Position numbers and translations under genes: made by a program | The notes under the pieces: model-generated | What the model saw: the letters and a program-made list of their open reading frames with translations, nothing else | Told to the model about the DNA's origin: nothing | The model's database searches: none | DNA from: Sclerotinia nivalis | Lineage: Eukaryota > Ascomycota > Leotiomycetes > Helotiales > Sclerotiniaceae | Assembly: GCA_029531795.1 (NCBI GenBank) | Contig: JAPEIS010000007.1 | Coordinates: 1,798,001-1,862,000, forward strand | DNA: 64,000 nt | Direction of reading: 5' to 3' | Shown: piece after piece, positions 46,816-59,575 of the stretch | Layout of the letters: every line of letters starts with the position of its first letter | Numbering within the stretch: the first letter of the stretch is position 1

Positions 46816-48515
46816 CTTGCCCAAAGTTCATCAAAGTAATAGTGAGTAGTCCCAGATGCAAAGAGTAGAGAGAGATGAATATCGTTCCTATCTTATATAT
46901 TTATCCATTTGTCATAAAGTACAGGGACAGTGAATATAAGGTCTCGGTGGCCGGTCATACAAGTCATTGTAGTAGCACCCACATACTGACTGTGCTTGCT
47001 GTGCCGTGCCCTACCATCAGAATATTACCTTGGATGCCATTCATTTTTCGCTCCATTCGTCTGATGAATGTCTTTTTCGTTCCCGATGGAGAATTCCATA
47101 TGTGTGATGTCCATTCGAGCAACCTTTTCGGAACAGATAAACCTGGATGAAAATATCAATTGAGCTGTGAATTATTTGATGGTTCGGTGTTTTGCAGAGC
47201 GCCGGTAAGATTCCGGAGTTTGTCTGTGCTGAGCCTGAATGAATGTAAGTGGGGTAGCTCAGAATTAGTGGGGTCAAGAGAATCAATCCAGCACAGACAA
47301 CATGCTTGAGTTTGACATGCTTGAGTTTGACTTCCTTGAGTTTGACATCCTTGAGTTTTTCTATTCTTTATTCTTCTCATCCCTCTAAAGAAAAATGCGA
47401 CATACCAACATATCACTATATTCTTCTTCCTGCAAGTTATTACATTATCTCCTGTTGTCCGAGACGTGTGTGGTGGATATTTTCCACATGAGTGGAGGTC
47501 TACTTTTGTTCATTCACTATGGGAATCGGAGTCACGGAGTGCTGGGCTGCGCATGAAACTTTAACATTTGTCATAAGATTAAAGGAGATGCAAAGGGCTT
47601 GTTTTTCTAGGTGATGTTACTACTATGGCTCCCAAGTGGGATAGATGTCCTATGTGTTTTGAATGAATCAGGTCGTTCTTCCTTTGACAAGTGTTCAAAG
47701 TTCGTCACCTCAGCTCAAATTGTAATGTTTCCAAGAAAGAACTTTCGAATATTAAATCAATTTTGTATATTGAAATGATTCTGAGATCGTAATCATATTT
47801 CTTCCTCGTTCAGTTCAAGGATGTGCTAGATAGAATACGATGATTATAACCTGCAGCTAACTCATCCTTCAGGATCGGAATAGACATTACTTCACCGTGA
47901 CTCAGATGATAGATACGCCACACAAGCAAAAACCTCCATCCGAATCGATATCGAAATCTTAATCTAGGAGAGTAACCAGATACTTTGGATGGATAGCAGT
48001 AATTGCTCATACATAATACACTAATCAAGCATATCCCCTAACGCCAATCGAGACGAATATTCGATCAATTTAGATGCAATAATAGAATACAATATTATAG
48101 GTATCTTCTTCTAGTCACGTTTATTTATTTATTTATTTCATTTCCTTTTATTCACAAATTCTATTAATCTAGCGTGGGGAGATAAGATGAGATTAAAATA
48201 GAATACCCACACATTTAGCATATACCTATCTCGCAAAAATCCAAAATGTCTAAAGATAAAGTTGAAATGATAGGGATATTGAAAATGACATGTTAAGTCA
48301 ATGATGTCTGCATCAATTAGTCTCCCATCCCCGTGAGGTAATTACACTAAATTCGTATTTGCTTCCCAAAGAAATAATCTTCTTCAAAGGCAGAATAATA
48401 GCCTGGAATCGCATTCCGAGTTAAGATTCCCTGGTCCGAATTCAAAACTTATCACATATTCATCAAATCACACCATCAAACAACGCTATATACTCCCTCT
48501 ACCCATCCCATCAAA
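46816..48515. other. Intergenic DNA, no gene seen
   Basis: Open frames are short and unrecognised. It contains a small tandem repeat at about 47301-47360 and an ATTT tetranucleotide run near 48120-48140. Confidence 0.6.
47301..47360. repeat. Four imperfect 15-bp repeats, unit CATGCTTGAGTTTGA
   Basis: Four consecutive units, the last two with CCTTGAG for GCTTGAG. Intergenic. Confidence 0.85.
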
Positions 48516-50565
48516 CTACCCTCCCAATCCCGCCTCTTCTGCCTTTCCATTCCCACTCCCACTCCCATTTCCAATCCCACGCCCACTAGCACCCGCACTC
48601 GCACCCCCCGAATTCCGAATTATGATTTCCTTCGCCTTACTCGGTTTCGCCTTCACCACCTTCTTAATACTCGCTTCCCTCAACTCCGCATTACTAAGTC
48701 CGCTTCTCGGTCTCGAAGCACGGGATTCCCTCCCAGTATCACTACTCTTTGGTCTCTGAATACTTATCTCATCATCATCTCCCTCTCCCTCTGCTGCATT
48801 AATAAAACTGCCCGCTTCTTCCGGTACATTCGACAGCACAGTTTTGATATCGCGATCTAAAGTGCTCGTGGGAGAATCTTTCAGAGATAAATTTTCAGGT
48901 TTCCTCTTTGTGGAAACTTTTCCCTTCCAATTTCCTCCTATGCCTAAAACTTTCCAAGCTTTCGCAAGAGAAAATTTTTGTTCTCCGTCATCTCCAGCTT
49001 CGAGCTCGACGAGGGGACTAGATGATGATGCGCTGACATCACTAGCATTGCTCCAGTTTCTTCCATGTTGACTAGGTCGGCGCACGGGACTAACATCGTG
49101 ACCATGACGTAAATTCTGGTTTCGGAAGTCGGGAAGTCCGGATTGTTGGTGCGGAGGGATGTCGAAGTAGGATTGCGGCTGTTGGAGAGGAGGGGTGGAT
49201 TCTACCGATGGGTTTCGGCGGCCCGAGGAGGTTTGAGAGTAGGCGGACTCAGAGGTGGCTACTGGGTAGTATCCCCGACCTTGGGTTTGTGCTCGGATGT
49301 TGGGGTAGGCATTTGGAGAGAAGGGTGAGTAAGGGTTAAAGGAAGGTGGGGTTACGACTTCGGGGCCGTCATGTCGATCGGATGAGAATGGCTCGGTAGT
49401 TGGGTGAGAATTGTTGCGGACGCTCTGGGACCTTTGTGAGCCACTCATTTGCAAAGGATCGAATGATATCCAACTCATATCAGATGGCGATGGGTATGAG
49501 GGGCGATGTCTGTGTGATCGAGGAACACTGGATCCACTACGTGATTTTGCTTCCTTGTATGCTTTTGTAGCCTTCTTTAGGCGCCTAAGTATGCAGAAAG
49601 CGGCGATGAGAATTACTAATAGAATGAAGGCTGCACCACCTATAATTCCACCTATTTCTGGTTTTGTAAGGCCACTGCCTGTTGGCGTACTCGTACTCTC
49701 GCTGGTTGCCTTAACTTTCGCTATTGCTGTCGCGGTGGGTGTGAGTTTTGGGACAGCGGAAGCTTTCGATGTATTTGCCGCAACTGAGGGTGACGCTGGA
49801 GTGGATGCTGTAACTAATGTGGAAGTAAGAGTCTGTATATTTGAATTGCTATCTGTCGTGGTCAAGGTCTCAGCCAAGGTGAAAGTCGATATTGCCGTGG
49901 AATAACAATCATTCAACCCACAGCCCATACCGTTCATACAACATCCATAGTTTAATGAAGATGGACAGAGATATGAACCAACTCCACATGTTTCGCTGTA
50001 CGATACACCGGGAGAAGCACTACATCTATCAATTTCGCATGAGTAGCCATCTGGACAACAACCGCCTATTTGATTATTAGATGAGGCTCGAAAATAATTT
50101 GGCATGTAATGAAAACTCACCTCCAGCATCAATCCCACAAGCGGTATATCCTGAAACTCCACATGCTGACGCAGGAGCCGCGCTGGTGAGATAACAACTA
50201 CTGGTACCGCAAGATCTGTTATTTGGACAGCATCCTCCATTCATCGATTTGGGGCACAATTGATAATCGGTCGGACATTCTGATGCATCGCGTTTTCGTC
50301 CTTGAATTGCCTCATGTATCTTGTCCCAATGATTCGAACCCAATTTCCTTTTTATGATGCCTGGGTAAGATAATTTTGGAAATCTTGTTGTCATTGCAAC
50401 TTGGGTTGTGGTAGTCGCCGAGAAGGATTCCGCATCGCAATCTTTATCTGCGGGGTAGCAATTCCCATCATCATTGTTTGCACAACTTTGAATACCTTCA
50501 GGGTATTGATTCTCGACCTTTTTCATTCGATCTGCCATCCTTTCGCGATTTGTGATTGACTTCAT
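48516..50565 (-). CDS. Cysteine-rich single-pass membrane protein
   Basis: Exons 50121-50565 and 48516-50065 are joined at a 55-nt intron with matching phase, giving 664 residues. The N-terminal half has repeated cysteine modules of the type CP...LCP...GGCCPN-x-CG...C, at least three times (for example GGCCPNNRSCGTSSC and GGCCPDGYSCEIDRC, plus YGCCMNGMGCGLNDC), then a Ser/Thr-rich stalk. One membrane helix (IIGGAAFILLVILIAAFCIL, about residues 287-309) is followed by basic RRLKK. The cytoplasmic tail of about 350 residues is Ser/Pro-rich. The layout resembles fungal cell-wall sensors. No signal peptide is visible after the first ATG, so a 5' exon may be missing from the model. Confidence 0.8.
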
Positions 50566-53433
50566 TAACACCAATTATTCGTCGCTCGGTAGATATCGTC
50601 TTGCTATTGCTTTTTGAATATTCCCTATCGCGAGAGTAATCGTGCGGCCCAAGCATGTGAGAATCAAGTGTTTGGCGATTATTTTTGGCTATAGGATTTG
50701 TATGCTAGGGTGAACGCTGTGAGACTTGAAGCTGCAGCCTGCAAGTTAATATCGGTCCGCGAGGTTTGTACTTGGAAAACGGCGCGATCTGTACTATATG
50801 TTATGGATTCTAATTGTAACAAGAAAAGAAGGTTTTCGTAAATTCGAATTGAGCGGTTGTGGCCTTCTGGTCGCGGGAATGCGGCAGTACAATAAGCTAA
50901 CTACCTCGTTTTCACACGCTTTAAATCCTAACAGAATACAGAAAAGGGTAAATATAGCAAAAGACGCCTCTTACGAGTCTCACGCCGAAAGCTTTACGAT
51001 CGGCAAAACGTGATGCAGGGACATAGTTGAACGATTTTTGAAAAAGAGAATGAACAGATATTAAAAGATCGACAAATTCTTACTGGAAATTGCATTGTCA
51101 CAGATGGGCATTTGGTAGAGTGAGAAAGATTGTGCCGCTGAGGATCCATAGCATTTATCTCAGCCTCCAAAGTTTTCCATTTTGGGTTCAATACAGACAT
51201 GGGCTGGTGATTGGTAGCTTTGTCCGATTGGATATTTCTGCCATACTGTATTGGGTGTCGAAACAATTCCAAGAAGTTAGGGTAACCGGTGGCGGAAGGA
51301 ATCAAAAAATGACAGAAATACACTTAAGAGATTAACCAGCAGAAGGAAAGATGGTGCTGATTTGATCGTGTATGCAGGACTATGAGAAATGGACATCAGA
51401 AATTGTCATCGGGCGTGGCTGGTGGTGTGGCCGGAAAAGAGCAGCAATAAATGTGCGTACTCCGTATGCTGTCATTGTTGGTCACAACCCCGCGAAAGGA
51501 AGCTGAGATAAGGCTCGCTGCGATATGAATGTGACACAAATAATCAATAAACCCCCGCTCTGCACTCGCGATTTGAATCCGAAATACAAACAGAACTTTG
51601 GTTGTCCTTGAACTATATAACTGAGAGCACACAAAAGAAATGCCTGTTGCACCACTCGGTTGCTAGCATAAAATCAAAACAGGCAATCATGACCGAAGCT
51701 GTCGCTGTTCAGCTGCAGTAGCTTTGCAATCCCAAGATACAAATTTTCTCTTTTCAACATCTCGATTGGTGGAAATGGGAGTCCTTCATGTGTGAGAGCG
51801 GCGTAGCTTCAAAAACCCAACTTTCAGCCCCCAAACCAACAGTTGATAGAGTCCTCCAGGCTGAATCAGAATGCGAATGAGATGTCACTCAGTGGGGCTA
51901 ATGAGATTACAAATTGGCTTAGTCATCCGACTGATAGGTAACATATCGTTTCGGTAGGTGCCGTATCAACCAACACATGCTTTTTCCATCCTTTTTTATA
52001 CAGGGCTATTTTCTACCTCAATAAAAATCAGTTCATTTTGTTGTTCAGTTGGCTTTATACTCAAATTATTCTAGAGTGCGATGATATGTTTGAGTTTTTC
52101 ATTCAACATATAGAAAAATGATACTAGAAACCGCACAAAGGAACTCAGCCGTGTTTGTTTGTAGGTGCAAAATATGGCAGGAATAGCCACCAGCGAGATT
52201 ATTCAAATCCCCAATCAAATTGAATAATTCGCATCTTAAGAAAATATATCTTTTTCATTGGACACAGTTAATACTGGCTCTTCTCATAGTCTCATTTATG
52301 AATAGTTATCCAGGCAAATTTTTAAGTTTCATATACTGATTTAGGTCGCCCTTTTCGTTTCAGCTGCTCGTCGCTTGGCCGCGGGGTGACTATCCAGAAA
52401 TCTGCCAAGTTGCTACGTGTAATTGTTGAAGATGGGAAGCCGTTGGTTCGGTAGCATACCTTTTTTTTTCCTATTTTAATAATGTCGTTTCTCGGACCAG
52501 TGGTTCAAATATGTTGGCAGTAGCCTCTCATTAATTAGTCCCTCAAATCCTCAATCCCGGTTGCCCTTTCTGTTGGAAGCCTTTCGATGATAGGCAAAAC
52601 TTTATCGTCCATCCCTTGCAAGCATTCGCAGTCCACTGGAAATACTACAAGACTGCGATTAATGATGCTGCATTGTAATTTTATAAAATCAGGTATTAAA
52701 TTACCTTATGCCTAGAGAAGTTCCCTCAGTCATCATATGTTGCTCGTGGACTAAAAAGAAGTCATGCTCTGCATCTGTGATTTCTCACGTTCCCTGCTTT
52801 TCTACACTTCAATTCCTAAAGAGAAAGTCGTGGGAGAAGCAATTGAAGTATTACCAATTATACACATTCAGAGAAAGAACTCTCCGCTATGTTTAGATTG
52901 CACCGTTGGTACCTCTCTAAACCAATTCCTCGACGTCCCAACAATATTTAATTATTGAGTACGTCCAAAATCTTGAGATAATAATCTTGAAAGCTGGAAA
53001 GGAAAGTAGGGCGAATTAGATTGAAATTTTTGTTTACTGGCTTCACTCCGAATCATCGGTACGAAGACACCGATTAGACAGAAAGCGCCATAATCGCTCC
53101 CACCGTGGTACTGGAGTTTTAGGAAGTTAAGATGGATAAAAAGTGATGTAAGCCACGAATTTCATCACGAAGTTAAGCTACTATGTAGGGAAAGAGCTTT
53201 CGAACTTGAAGACCTACAAAGGTCGACAATCACTCTGGCTTTCAATCTTACAACTCATCTATCACAACATTATCTATCACAACATTAACAATTGCATTTC
53301 CAACATTCATTCATACAAACACACAACCGAGCTTGTATTGCATCATCCATACAAAGGTACACAATTCAACTTACAGCATTCACATAAACCGACCACGCAT
53401 CATACAATATTCCCGACCATCACAATTTCAACA
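50566..53433. other. Long divergent intergenic region, no supported gene
   Basis: About 2.9 kb without a credible gene. Frames at 52708-52896 and 51090-51335 are unrecognised. The last 230 bases before 53434 contain the CA-rich leader of the secreted-protein gene. Confidence 0.5.
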
Positions 53434-54134
53434 ATGGTTCAAATCATACAATACCTTCTCGGTGCTCTTGCACCTGTGGCCACACTCTTTTCTCCAACAC
53501 CTACTACAAAACAGTCTGGGCCATTCATTCTCTCTCTTGTATCAAATCACACGGATATAGATGGTTCTTTTCTGTACGCTTGCCACACTGGAGCAGCTCG
53601 GAATGCCCTTTGTGCACCCTCCAAGTGTGATGTAAGGTATATCCTTCCGGTAAGTCAATCCTTGTCATCCAAATAGACATTCAAACTCTTACTTTTTAGA
53701 GTACCTTTTATTTTAATACATCGAGATACTTTCCTATGTTCTATGGTGAAGCAGAAGGATACCTTACCTACAACATGAAGTTCTACAATGACGACCAACT
53801 GATTTCCTGTCCAACAACAATGTCACCCGAGACCACAGAAGGTTATTCCCATCCTGAAATTTTCCCATCCTCTAACACAACGGCTGGTCGGTTCACCTTC
53901 GATAAATTTGATTATTTGACCAGGGTTGAAACTTCTACTTGGCCGATTCTGGAAGATTTCAATCTTGACCCGACGAATGATTTTGCTCTTATTCGATACC
54001 AAAAGTGGTCTATCTGCACCGAATATTCGCCAAGCTCCACCTATACTTACCGCACTTTGGTTTGGTACGATGGAGTTGGCAGTCCAGATGTAGGAAATTG
54101 TCACAATGTGCGAGTTAAGAGAACATTCATCTAA
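53434..54134 (+). CDS. Small secreted protein, DUF7907-like
   Basis: Exons 53434-53649 and 53700-54134 around a 50-nt intron (GTAAGT...TAG) give 216 residues. The N-terminus MVQIIQYLLGALAPVATLFS is a plausible signal peptide. The mature part begins SGPFILSLVSNHTDIDGSFL and contains ACHTGAA and few cysteines. This opening and the YLTYN segment match the fungal secreted DUF7907 family. It has possible N-glycosylation sites (NHT, NTS, NTT). Function is unknown. Proteins of this type are found in secretomes of plant-associated fungi, but nothing here proves a role in infection. The start is the ATG after a CA-rich leader. Confidence 0.8.
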
Positions 54135-55205
54135 TGATTGGGGGTGAGAAAGAACATTGGAGTCGCGGGTCATGCGCACTGGAGCAGTTGAGCTTTCGAT
54201 AAAGACCTTGCAGAAGGAACATTTATTTGTACCAACAGCATTTGACGGAATTAATATCCCAAAGAAGATTATATTCTTGGGCAAGCGTTATTCTAGAGAT
54301 ATCAGTCTTTGAAACAAGCTACATCATCGTGATAGTCATTTATATCGAATGGAATTGGTGAACGATGATTTCTGTATCTCCGTCCATTATTATGTGGCAC
54401 TTTCAAAGGCTTGCTCTCATCCCTGAATAAGGAGTTTAAAGTTAAAGACCGCCAGAGTTCTCTCATCCGCAGGCTTTCCTATAATGACATTTTACATTCG
54501 TGGCCATGATATCCAATTCCTAATAATCGCATACAAGTGTTCCCGAATCGGCTAGTGTCGATACTTGGCCATCTTACGCATTCATGAACTTGCCAAGGGT
54601 CAAACTTATCCCAAGAAAACACACCATAGCTTTGGCCCTTTAATTCTTGATCCGATCGCACCTACGAAGGAGTCGTGCTGGCGTGTTAACTTGTACCACC
54701 ACTATTTGGCCAATGAGTAATGCGGAAGAGCGCCTGTCATCGGGGCTGTGCTAGGGGCAGACTCCAAATTTAACCCAGCTGAGTATTCAGGGACCAGAAT
54801 ATGAGCCTCTTAATAAGTCTAACAAGGAACGACACAAAGCAGCCGTGCCTCATCTGGTGCGAACTTCAACCATGTCGCCGGGTTCTACAAGACGAAGCCA
54901 AAACCCCTTTTTTTGGAATCATAGGCAACATGGTTAATTATTCAGGTCATTGGGATCAGACGGTGTCTCAACTATGCTGCTGAGATTTCTTGAATTAAAA
55001 TATCTGCTGCCCTTCTTGGGTCTCTTCTTATCAAGCCTCATTCGTGAAACGTTAATGTAGGTGATTTCTCACTAATTAAAGATGAGCCGCAAGTTACTTC
55101 TTTAAATGACCTATCTATCCGGCTCACAGGATATATGGGAAGCTAGCTACCTAATATCCAATACAAATTCTTCATCGCAGTGCGTTAGTTGCCTAGAAAA
55201 CAACA
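54135..55205. other. Intergenic DNA, no gene seen
   Basis: No supported reading frame. It lies between tandem plus-strand genes. Confidence 0.6.
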
Positions 55206-58200
55206 ATGCGTCCGTTTAGGGGGAGTCATTGTAGGTATCAGTGTTCTGATAATCTAACGCATCGCAATCATGTTTGCACAATACTGACTTCCCTAGCATT
55301 ATCTGGCAAGAATAAATACTACAGGCCTCCCGCAACAAAAACGGAAACTCTCGTAATCTTATTGATCATCACATTACTGCTCATCGCACTGCTCGAATAT
55401 TCCTGCCATGTTATTCCACAACATTCCGGATTTGGATCTACTGCGGAGGAGCTCGTGAATGTTACTTGCTCGAAGTTGGATGTGAGAGATGCAAATACAT
55501 TTCAAGAGAGGGCTGTTGGAGGAACTACCAACTTATCGATTGAAACAAGCGCTGAACCTTCGGAAAGCCCTGCAATATCTTCCTCTCCATCTACATCTTT
55601 AACTCCCATGGCTTCATCCATTGGATCTATTCCCGATAATACCATTCTGACCGCTGCTGGGTCTTCATATTTAACTCCGAAGATCTCAACAACAATACCA
55701 GAACCGACTCTGCCTCGTGCTACATATTTGACTCCTAGCATAACCACCGTTACATTATACCAGGCCACATACTTGACTCCTGGTGCAGGGGAAACTTTTG
55801 CTACAGCCGTCAGTGTTTCATACCTGACTCCAAATACTGACATATCTACTCCTGTAGACTCATTTGCTTCAGATAGCACATACTTACCTGAAGGATCAGT
55901 GACTGCAGCGACAACGAATGGCAGATATTTGACACCAGGTCCTACCATCTCATGTATGCTTTCCTATGTTTCTACTGCTTAGAAAAAAATCTATAATCCC
56001 CTTGATGTCTGTATCGGTCGATTAATGATTACTTCAGTGCCAACAGAAGAGTATACGTATAGCACCAGTGCGCCTGGAATGATCATTCTGAGTAAGTCCT
56101 AGAGAGATCTTTGTGGAATACCATAAGAAGTATTGTTTCAACTAACCGGCTCTACGACTATATAGGCTCTAAAATGACAACGCCTTCGCCAATTGTGGTA
56201 CTCATCACTAGTGACTATGTTTCGACCATCACTGTCCCTAAACCCGCCATCACAAATACAGGGTCAACGCCCATTGTATTCCCTATCACCAGTGACTACG
56301 TTTCAACTATCACTGTTTCCAATCCCACCACTGGAAATAAAGGACCACCACCTACCGATCCAGAAAATAAAGTAACGACACTATCTTTTACGTCTAACCA
56401 ACAAGTTCCGGATAGTACCTCTGTCGAAGTAATCACATTTAAATCATCTTCTCGTAATTCTGAGGGAAACTACGTGGAACTGACTAAAATTACGTCGTCT
56501 TCTCTACTGCCTGTAGTATCATCAAGCAATCGGCCTCAGAATGAACCAACAACACGCGACCATGCCACTGCACCCATCGAAACAAATCCGACTGACTCAG
56601 GCGTTTTGGTCGTCGCATCAACTTTCAAAAGCGTTTATCAAAGTACCATCTTCCCGGCTAGCTTCAACACAATCATCAACAAACCGATAGCAACAAGCGC
56701 TAATTCAAGCGGAACTTTCGTCTACCATAGTAATGGCAGTGTTACCGCACCTGATCAGATCACCTATCGACAGTATCTCATAGCATCATTCCTACCACTT
56801 TTCTTGGCTATATTCTACGCAATTCCATGGCGCATTTTGGAAAACACAGTCCGATACATGGAGCCTTTCTATCAACTTAGACCTTTCTCACATTCGACCG
56901 AGTCTGAGGCTATACATCTAGACTACGAGAGTCCATCAATATTCATTATCCCTTTCAGGTCCATTTCCCGGAAACGCTTCACAGTCTTTGTGACAAGTCT
57001 AATATCCATTATTATGCTTGTAGTTGCACCGCTGGCTTCACAGGTCATGGTTGTAGTTGAAAGCAACTATTGTCTGGGAACTGGTCTCGCCATCTGCGAT
57101 AGTTGGGGAATCTACCCGAATTTTGCGCGGATCCTTGAAGGTTTACTGGGATCTATTGCACTACTTGTATTATTCTTGATTATTGCCGGATTGCGTCGAA
57201 ACACGGGAGTATATAGTGAGCCATTGAGCTTAGTCGGATTGGCTGTCATGTATCGCGAGACCCCTCTCTCGTTTAAGGCAATAAACGATAGCCAAGCAAG
57301 TCTGCAAGAGAGGAGAAGTCGCATTCCGGCCCAAGGCTACACATCACTTTTGACGGTGGAAACAGATATGAATAGGACAACTCCGGATTCAGCTCTCTTG
57401 AGGTCTAAGAGAAGAGATGGCTCGAAAAAGACATTCTCGTCAAAAGTATGGGATGGAATCAAGATTCGACTAATTCACATCGGTGGACTTTGTTTGTTAT
57501 GCGGTATTCTCGGTGTGGTAGCTGTATATTACCAAGAAGATGCGAATACCGGATTCAATCGATTCATGAATTCACAAGGCTTCGGAGTTCGATTTCTCAT
57601 GACGGCTCTAGGAACTGGTACCAATCTTCTGTGGTCGCGTATCGACGAAGGTTCGTCTCCAAGATCTAAGAATCTCCGATTTATTCAACGTAGACAGTAA
57701 CTGATGACTAAAGCACAGATCTCCGTAAAATGGATCCTTATCACCAGCTCCTTCACGGCAACGCCAAGCCTCAAAACTCCATCTTAGCTCCCGTACATAT
57801 GAGTCCCTACACAGCCCTCATTCCTTCTCTTCGGCGAAAACATTATCTCGTCTCTTGGATTTCATTTTGTTCCATCTTATCCGAATTCCTACCCATCACT
57901 CTAGCAAATATACCATACAGTAATACAGAGACGCGGTTAGTGCTCCTAACATGTTTTTATCTCGCCATGGGTATACTTTCGCTCATGATCATTGGTGTTA
58001 TCATACTTCTCTTTCGACCTAGGCATTGCGTTAAGAGTCTTCCCAAGAAACCTTGTACGATTGCGGCAAGATTAGGGTATCTAGCTCCAGCTGGCGAAGT
58101 GGACAATTCGAGTTTATTGCGAAATGTTGATGGATTAGCTTTACTTCAGAGAGAAGATAGAGATGCGCGGGTTATTGCGAAAGGGACATTGTACAGTATG

Positions 58201-58293
58201 GGTGTCGGCGAAGACGGAAAATTAAGAATCGACGAGGATGAACGGATTGTCGGGAAATGGGGAAAGGAAAAGCGTCATGGTGGAGGTGTGTGA
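55206..58293 (+). CDS. DUF3433 multi-pass membrane protein
   Basis: I model five exons: 55206-55230, 55297-55953, 56038-56091, 56166-57650 and 57719-58293, giving 931 residues. The first intron (66 nt, in frame) is less certain than the others. One N-terminal anchor (ETLVILLIITLLLIALLEYS) precedes a long Ser/Thr-rich luminal region containing a YLTP motif five times and a twice-repeated ITSDYVSTITV segment. Six further membrane segments follow, grouped as LPLFLAIFYAIPWRILE, the FVTSLISIIMLVV region, LLGSIALLVLFLII, LIHIGGLCLLCGIL, then MDPYHQLLHGNAKPQNSI with the two helices of the second DUF3433 unit. The DPYHQL...PQ-SIL motif is diagnostic of DUF3433 (PF11915). Function is unknown; probably plasma membrane or cell-wall associated. 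Confidence 0.88.
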
Positions 58294-58784
58294 TGCCGTT
58301 GAAATATCCGATAGTGAACTGAAGTACATGGTGGAAGTACGGCATATTATTATGTCCGGAGTACACGAAGTACCGCATGGAAGTGAAATTAGATTGTTGG
58401 CTATGATGGCTAGAACGTGTTTTTTGTAGATGTTTCATGTCGTGCTCCATTAATTCGTTGCGGCGCATGGCATATTCACGTGCCCGAAACATGACGGAAT
58501 TGAGATGTTTAGATGGATAAGAACATACGAAGGAATGACCCGGAGACACTCGGCTGATAATGCTCTTGATATAGTATTACTGTACTGCATAATTGTTGCT
58601 GGTGATGAAAGTAAGAAAAGAAAAGAAAAGAAAAGGAACATCAACCCTTATGCCTCAACTGGTCTGCAAAATACCCGCAGATGATCACCGAGAAACTGTG
58701 GAACGAAACAGTCTCGTCACTTGAGATCCTTTGGTCTATCGATGGCTGCTAATAAGACAACCGCGAGATCGACTTGCTGGATGC

Positions 58785-59575
58785 TTACTTTACACCGTTC
58801 ATATCAAGCTCCATATCGAATCTTCGAAAGAGCGCTACGAATATAACTCGCAATAAGCAAGACTATATTCTAAGTCAATATCGGTTTTAATCCCTCGAGG
58901 ATGAAGCAAAAGATATCGATTTCATAACCAACTTCTGACCCAAACACGTTCGAGGTCCTTTACTAAAAGCTATCAGCCACTTCTCTAATGCCGCGCCATC
59001 CTCTCGAAGCCATCGGTCTGGGTTGAATGATGCAGGAGAATCGAATATTTCTTCGAGGTAGTGAACAAATGAAGCTGCTATGGATACAATAGTCTATTGT
59101 GAGGTATTCGATGGTGATAGAACCAGAGTGAGAGCTCACCAGGCACATACATTTTGAGGTATCTCCCGTCTACATATTATTGCTGCACCTGCGGGTACAA
59201 CGCGAGGTAGGCCGATAGCTACATCACCTCTTCCAGTGCATAAAGACTCCTTGATTACTGCTGTCTGGGTTGCTTATTACTTTCTCCGTTCATTAGTGTT
59301 GAAAGCCTATGGAAACTCACAAGATAAGGCAATTTCTCCAGCGCCTCGAATCTTGGTGGTGAATCCAGCTTCGGCCAAACTTCAAGTCTTTCTGCTTTTA
59401 ATCTTCGAACGCTTTCCGGATTTTCGAGAGCATGGTATATTCCTAACATACTTGCATTTCCAACCGTATCCGAACCGCCGAACATAAGTGACTGAGCCTT
59501 TTCGTATAAATGCAATTTATCCGTGACCGCTACCCCTTTACTAGCCGAAGGATTCATCATATCAAACCTCAGATT
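58785..59575 (-). pseudogene. Cytochrome P450 remnant (3' part)
   Basis: The minus strand encodes P450 landmarks in order: the I-helix oxygen-binding motif in AQSLMFGGSDTVGNA, then EALEKLPYL, an intron, TAVIKES (K-helix E-S where E-x-x-R is expected; here ESLCTGR), PRVVPAGA, a second intron, FDSPASFNPDRWLRE and the heme-binding FSKGPRTCLG. Two introns keep good splice signals (GTGAGT and GTATGT). After the heme Cys a third intron is followed by LAYCELY, then a one-base shift before ALFRRFDMEL and a stop at 58785. The N-terminal 250-300 residues, including the membrane anchor, are absent upstream. It resembles fungal P450s related to trichodiene or benzoate oxygenases. It is not functional. 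Confidence 0.85.
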
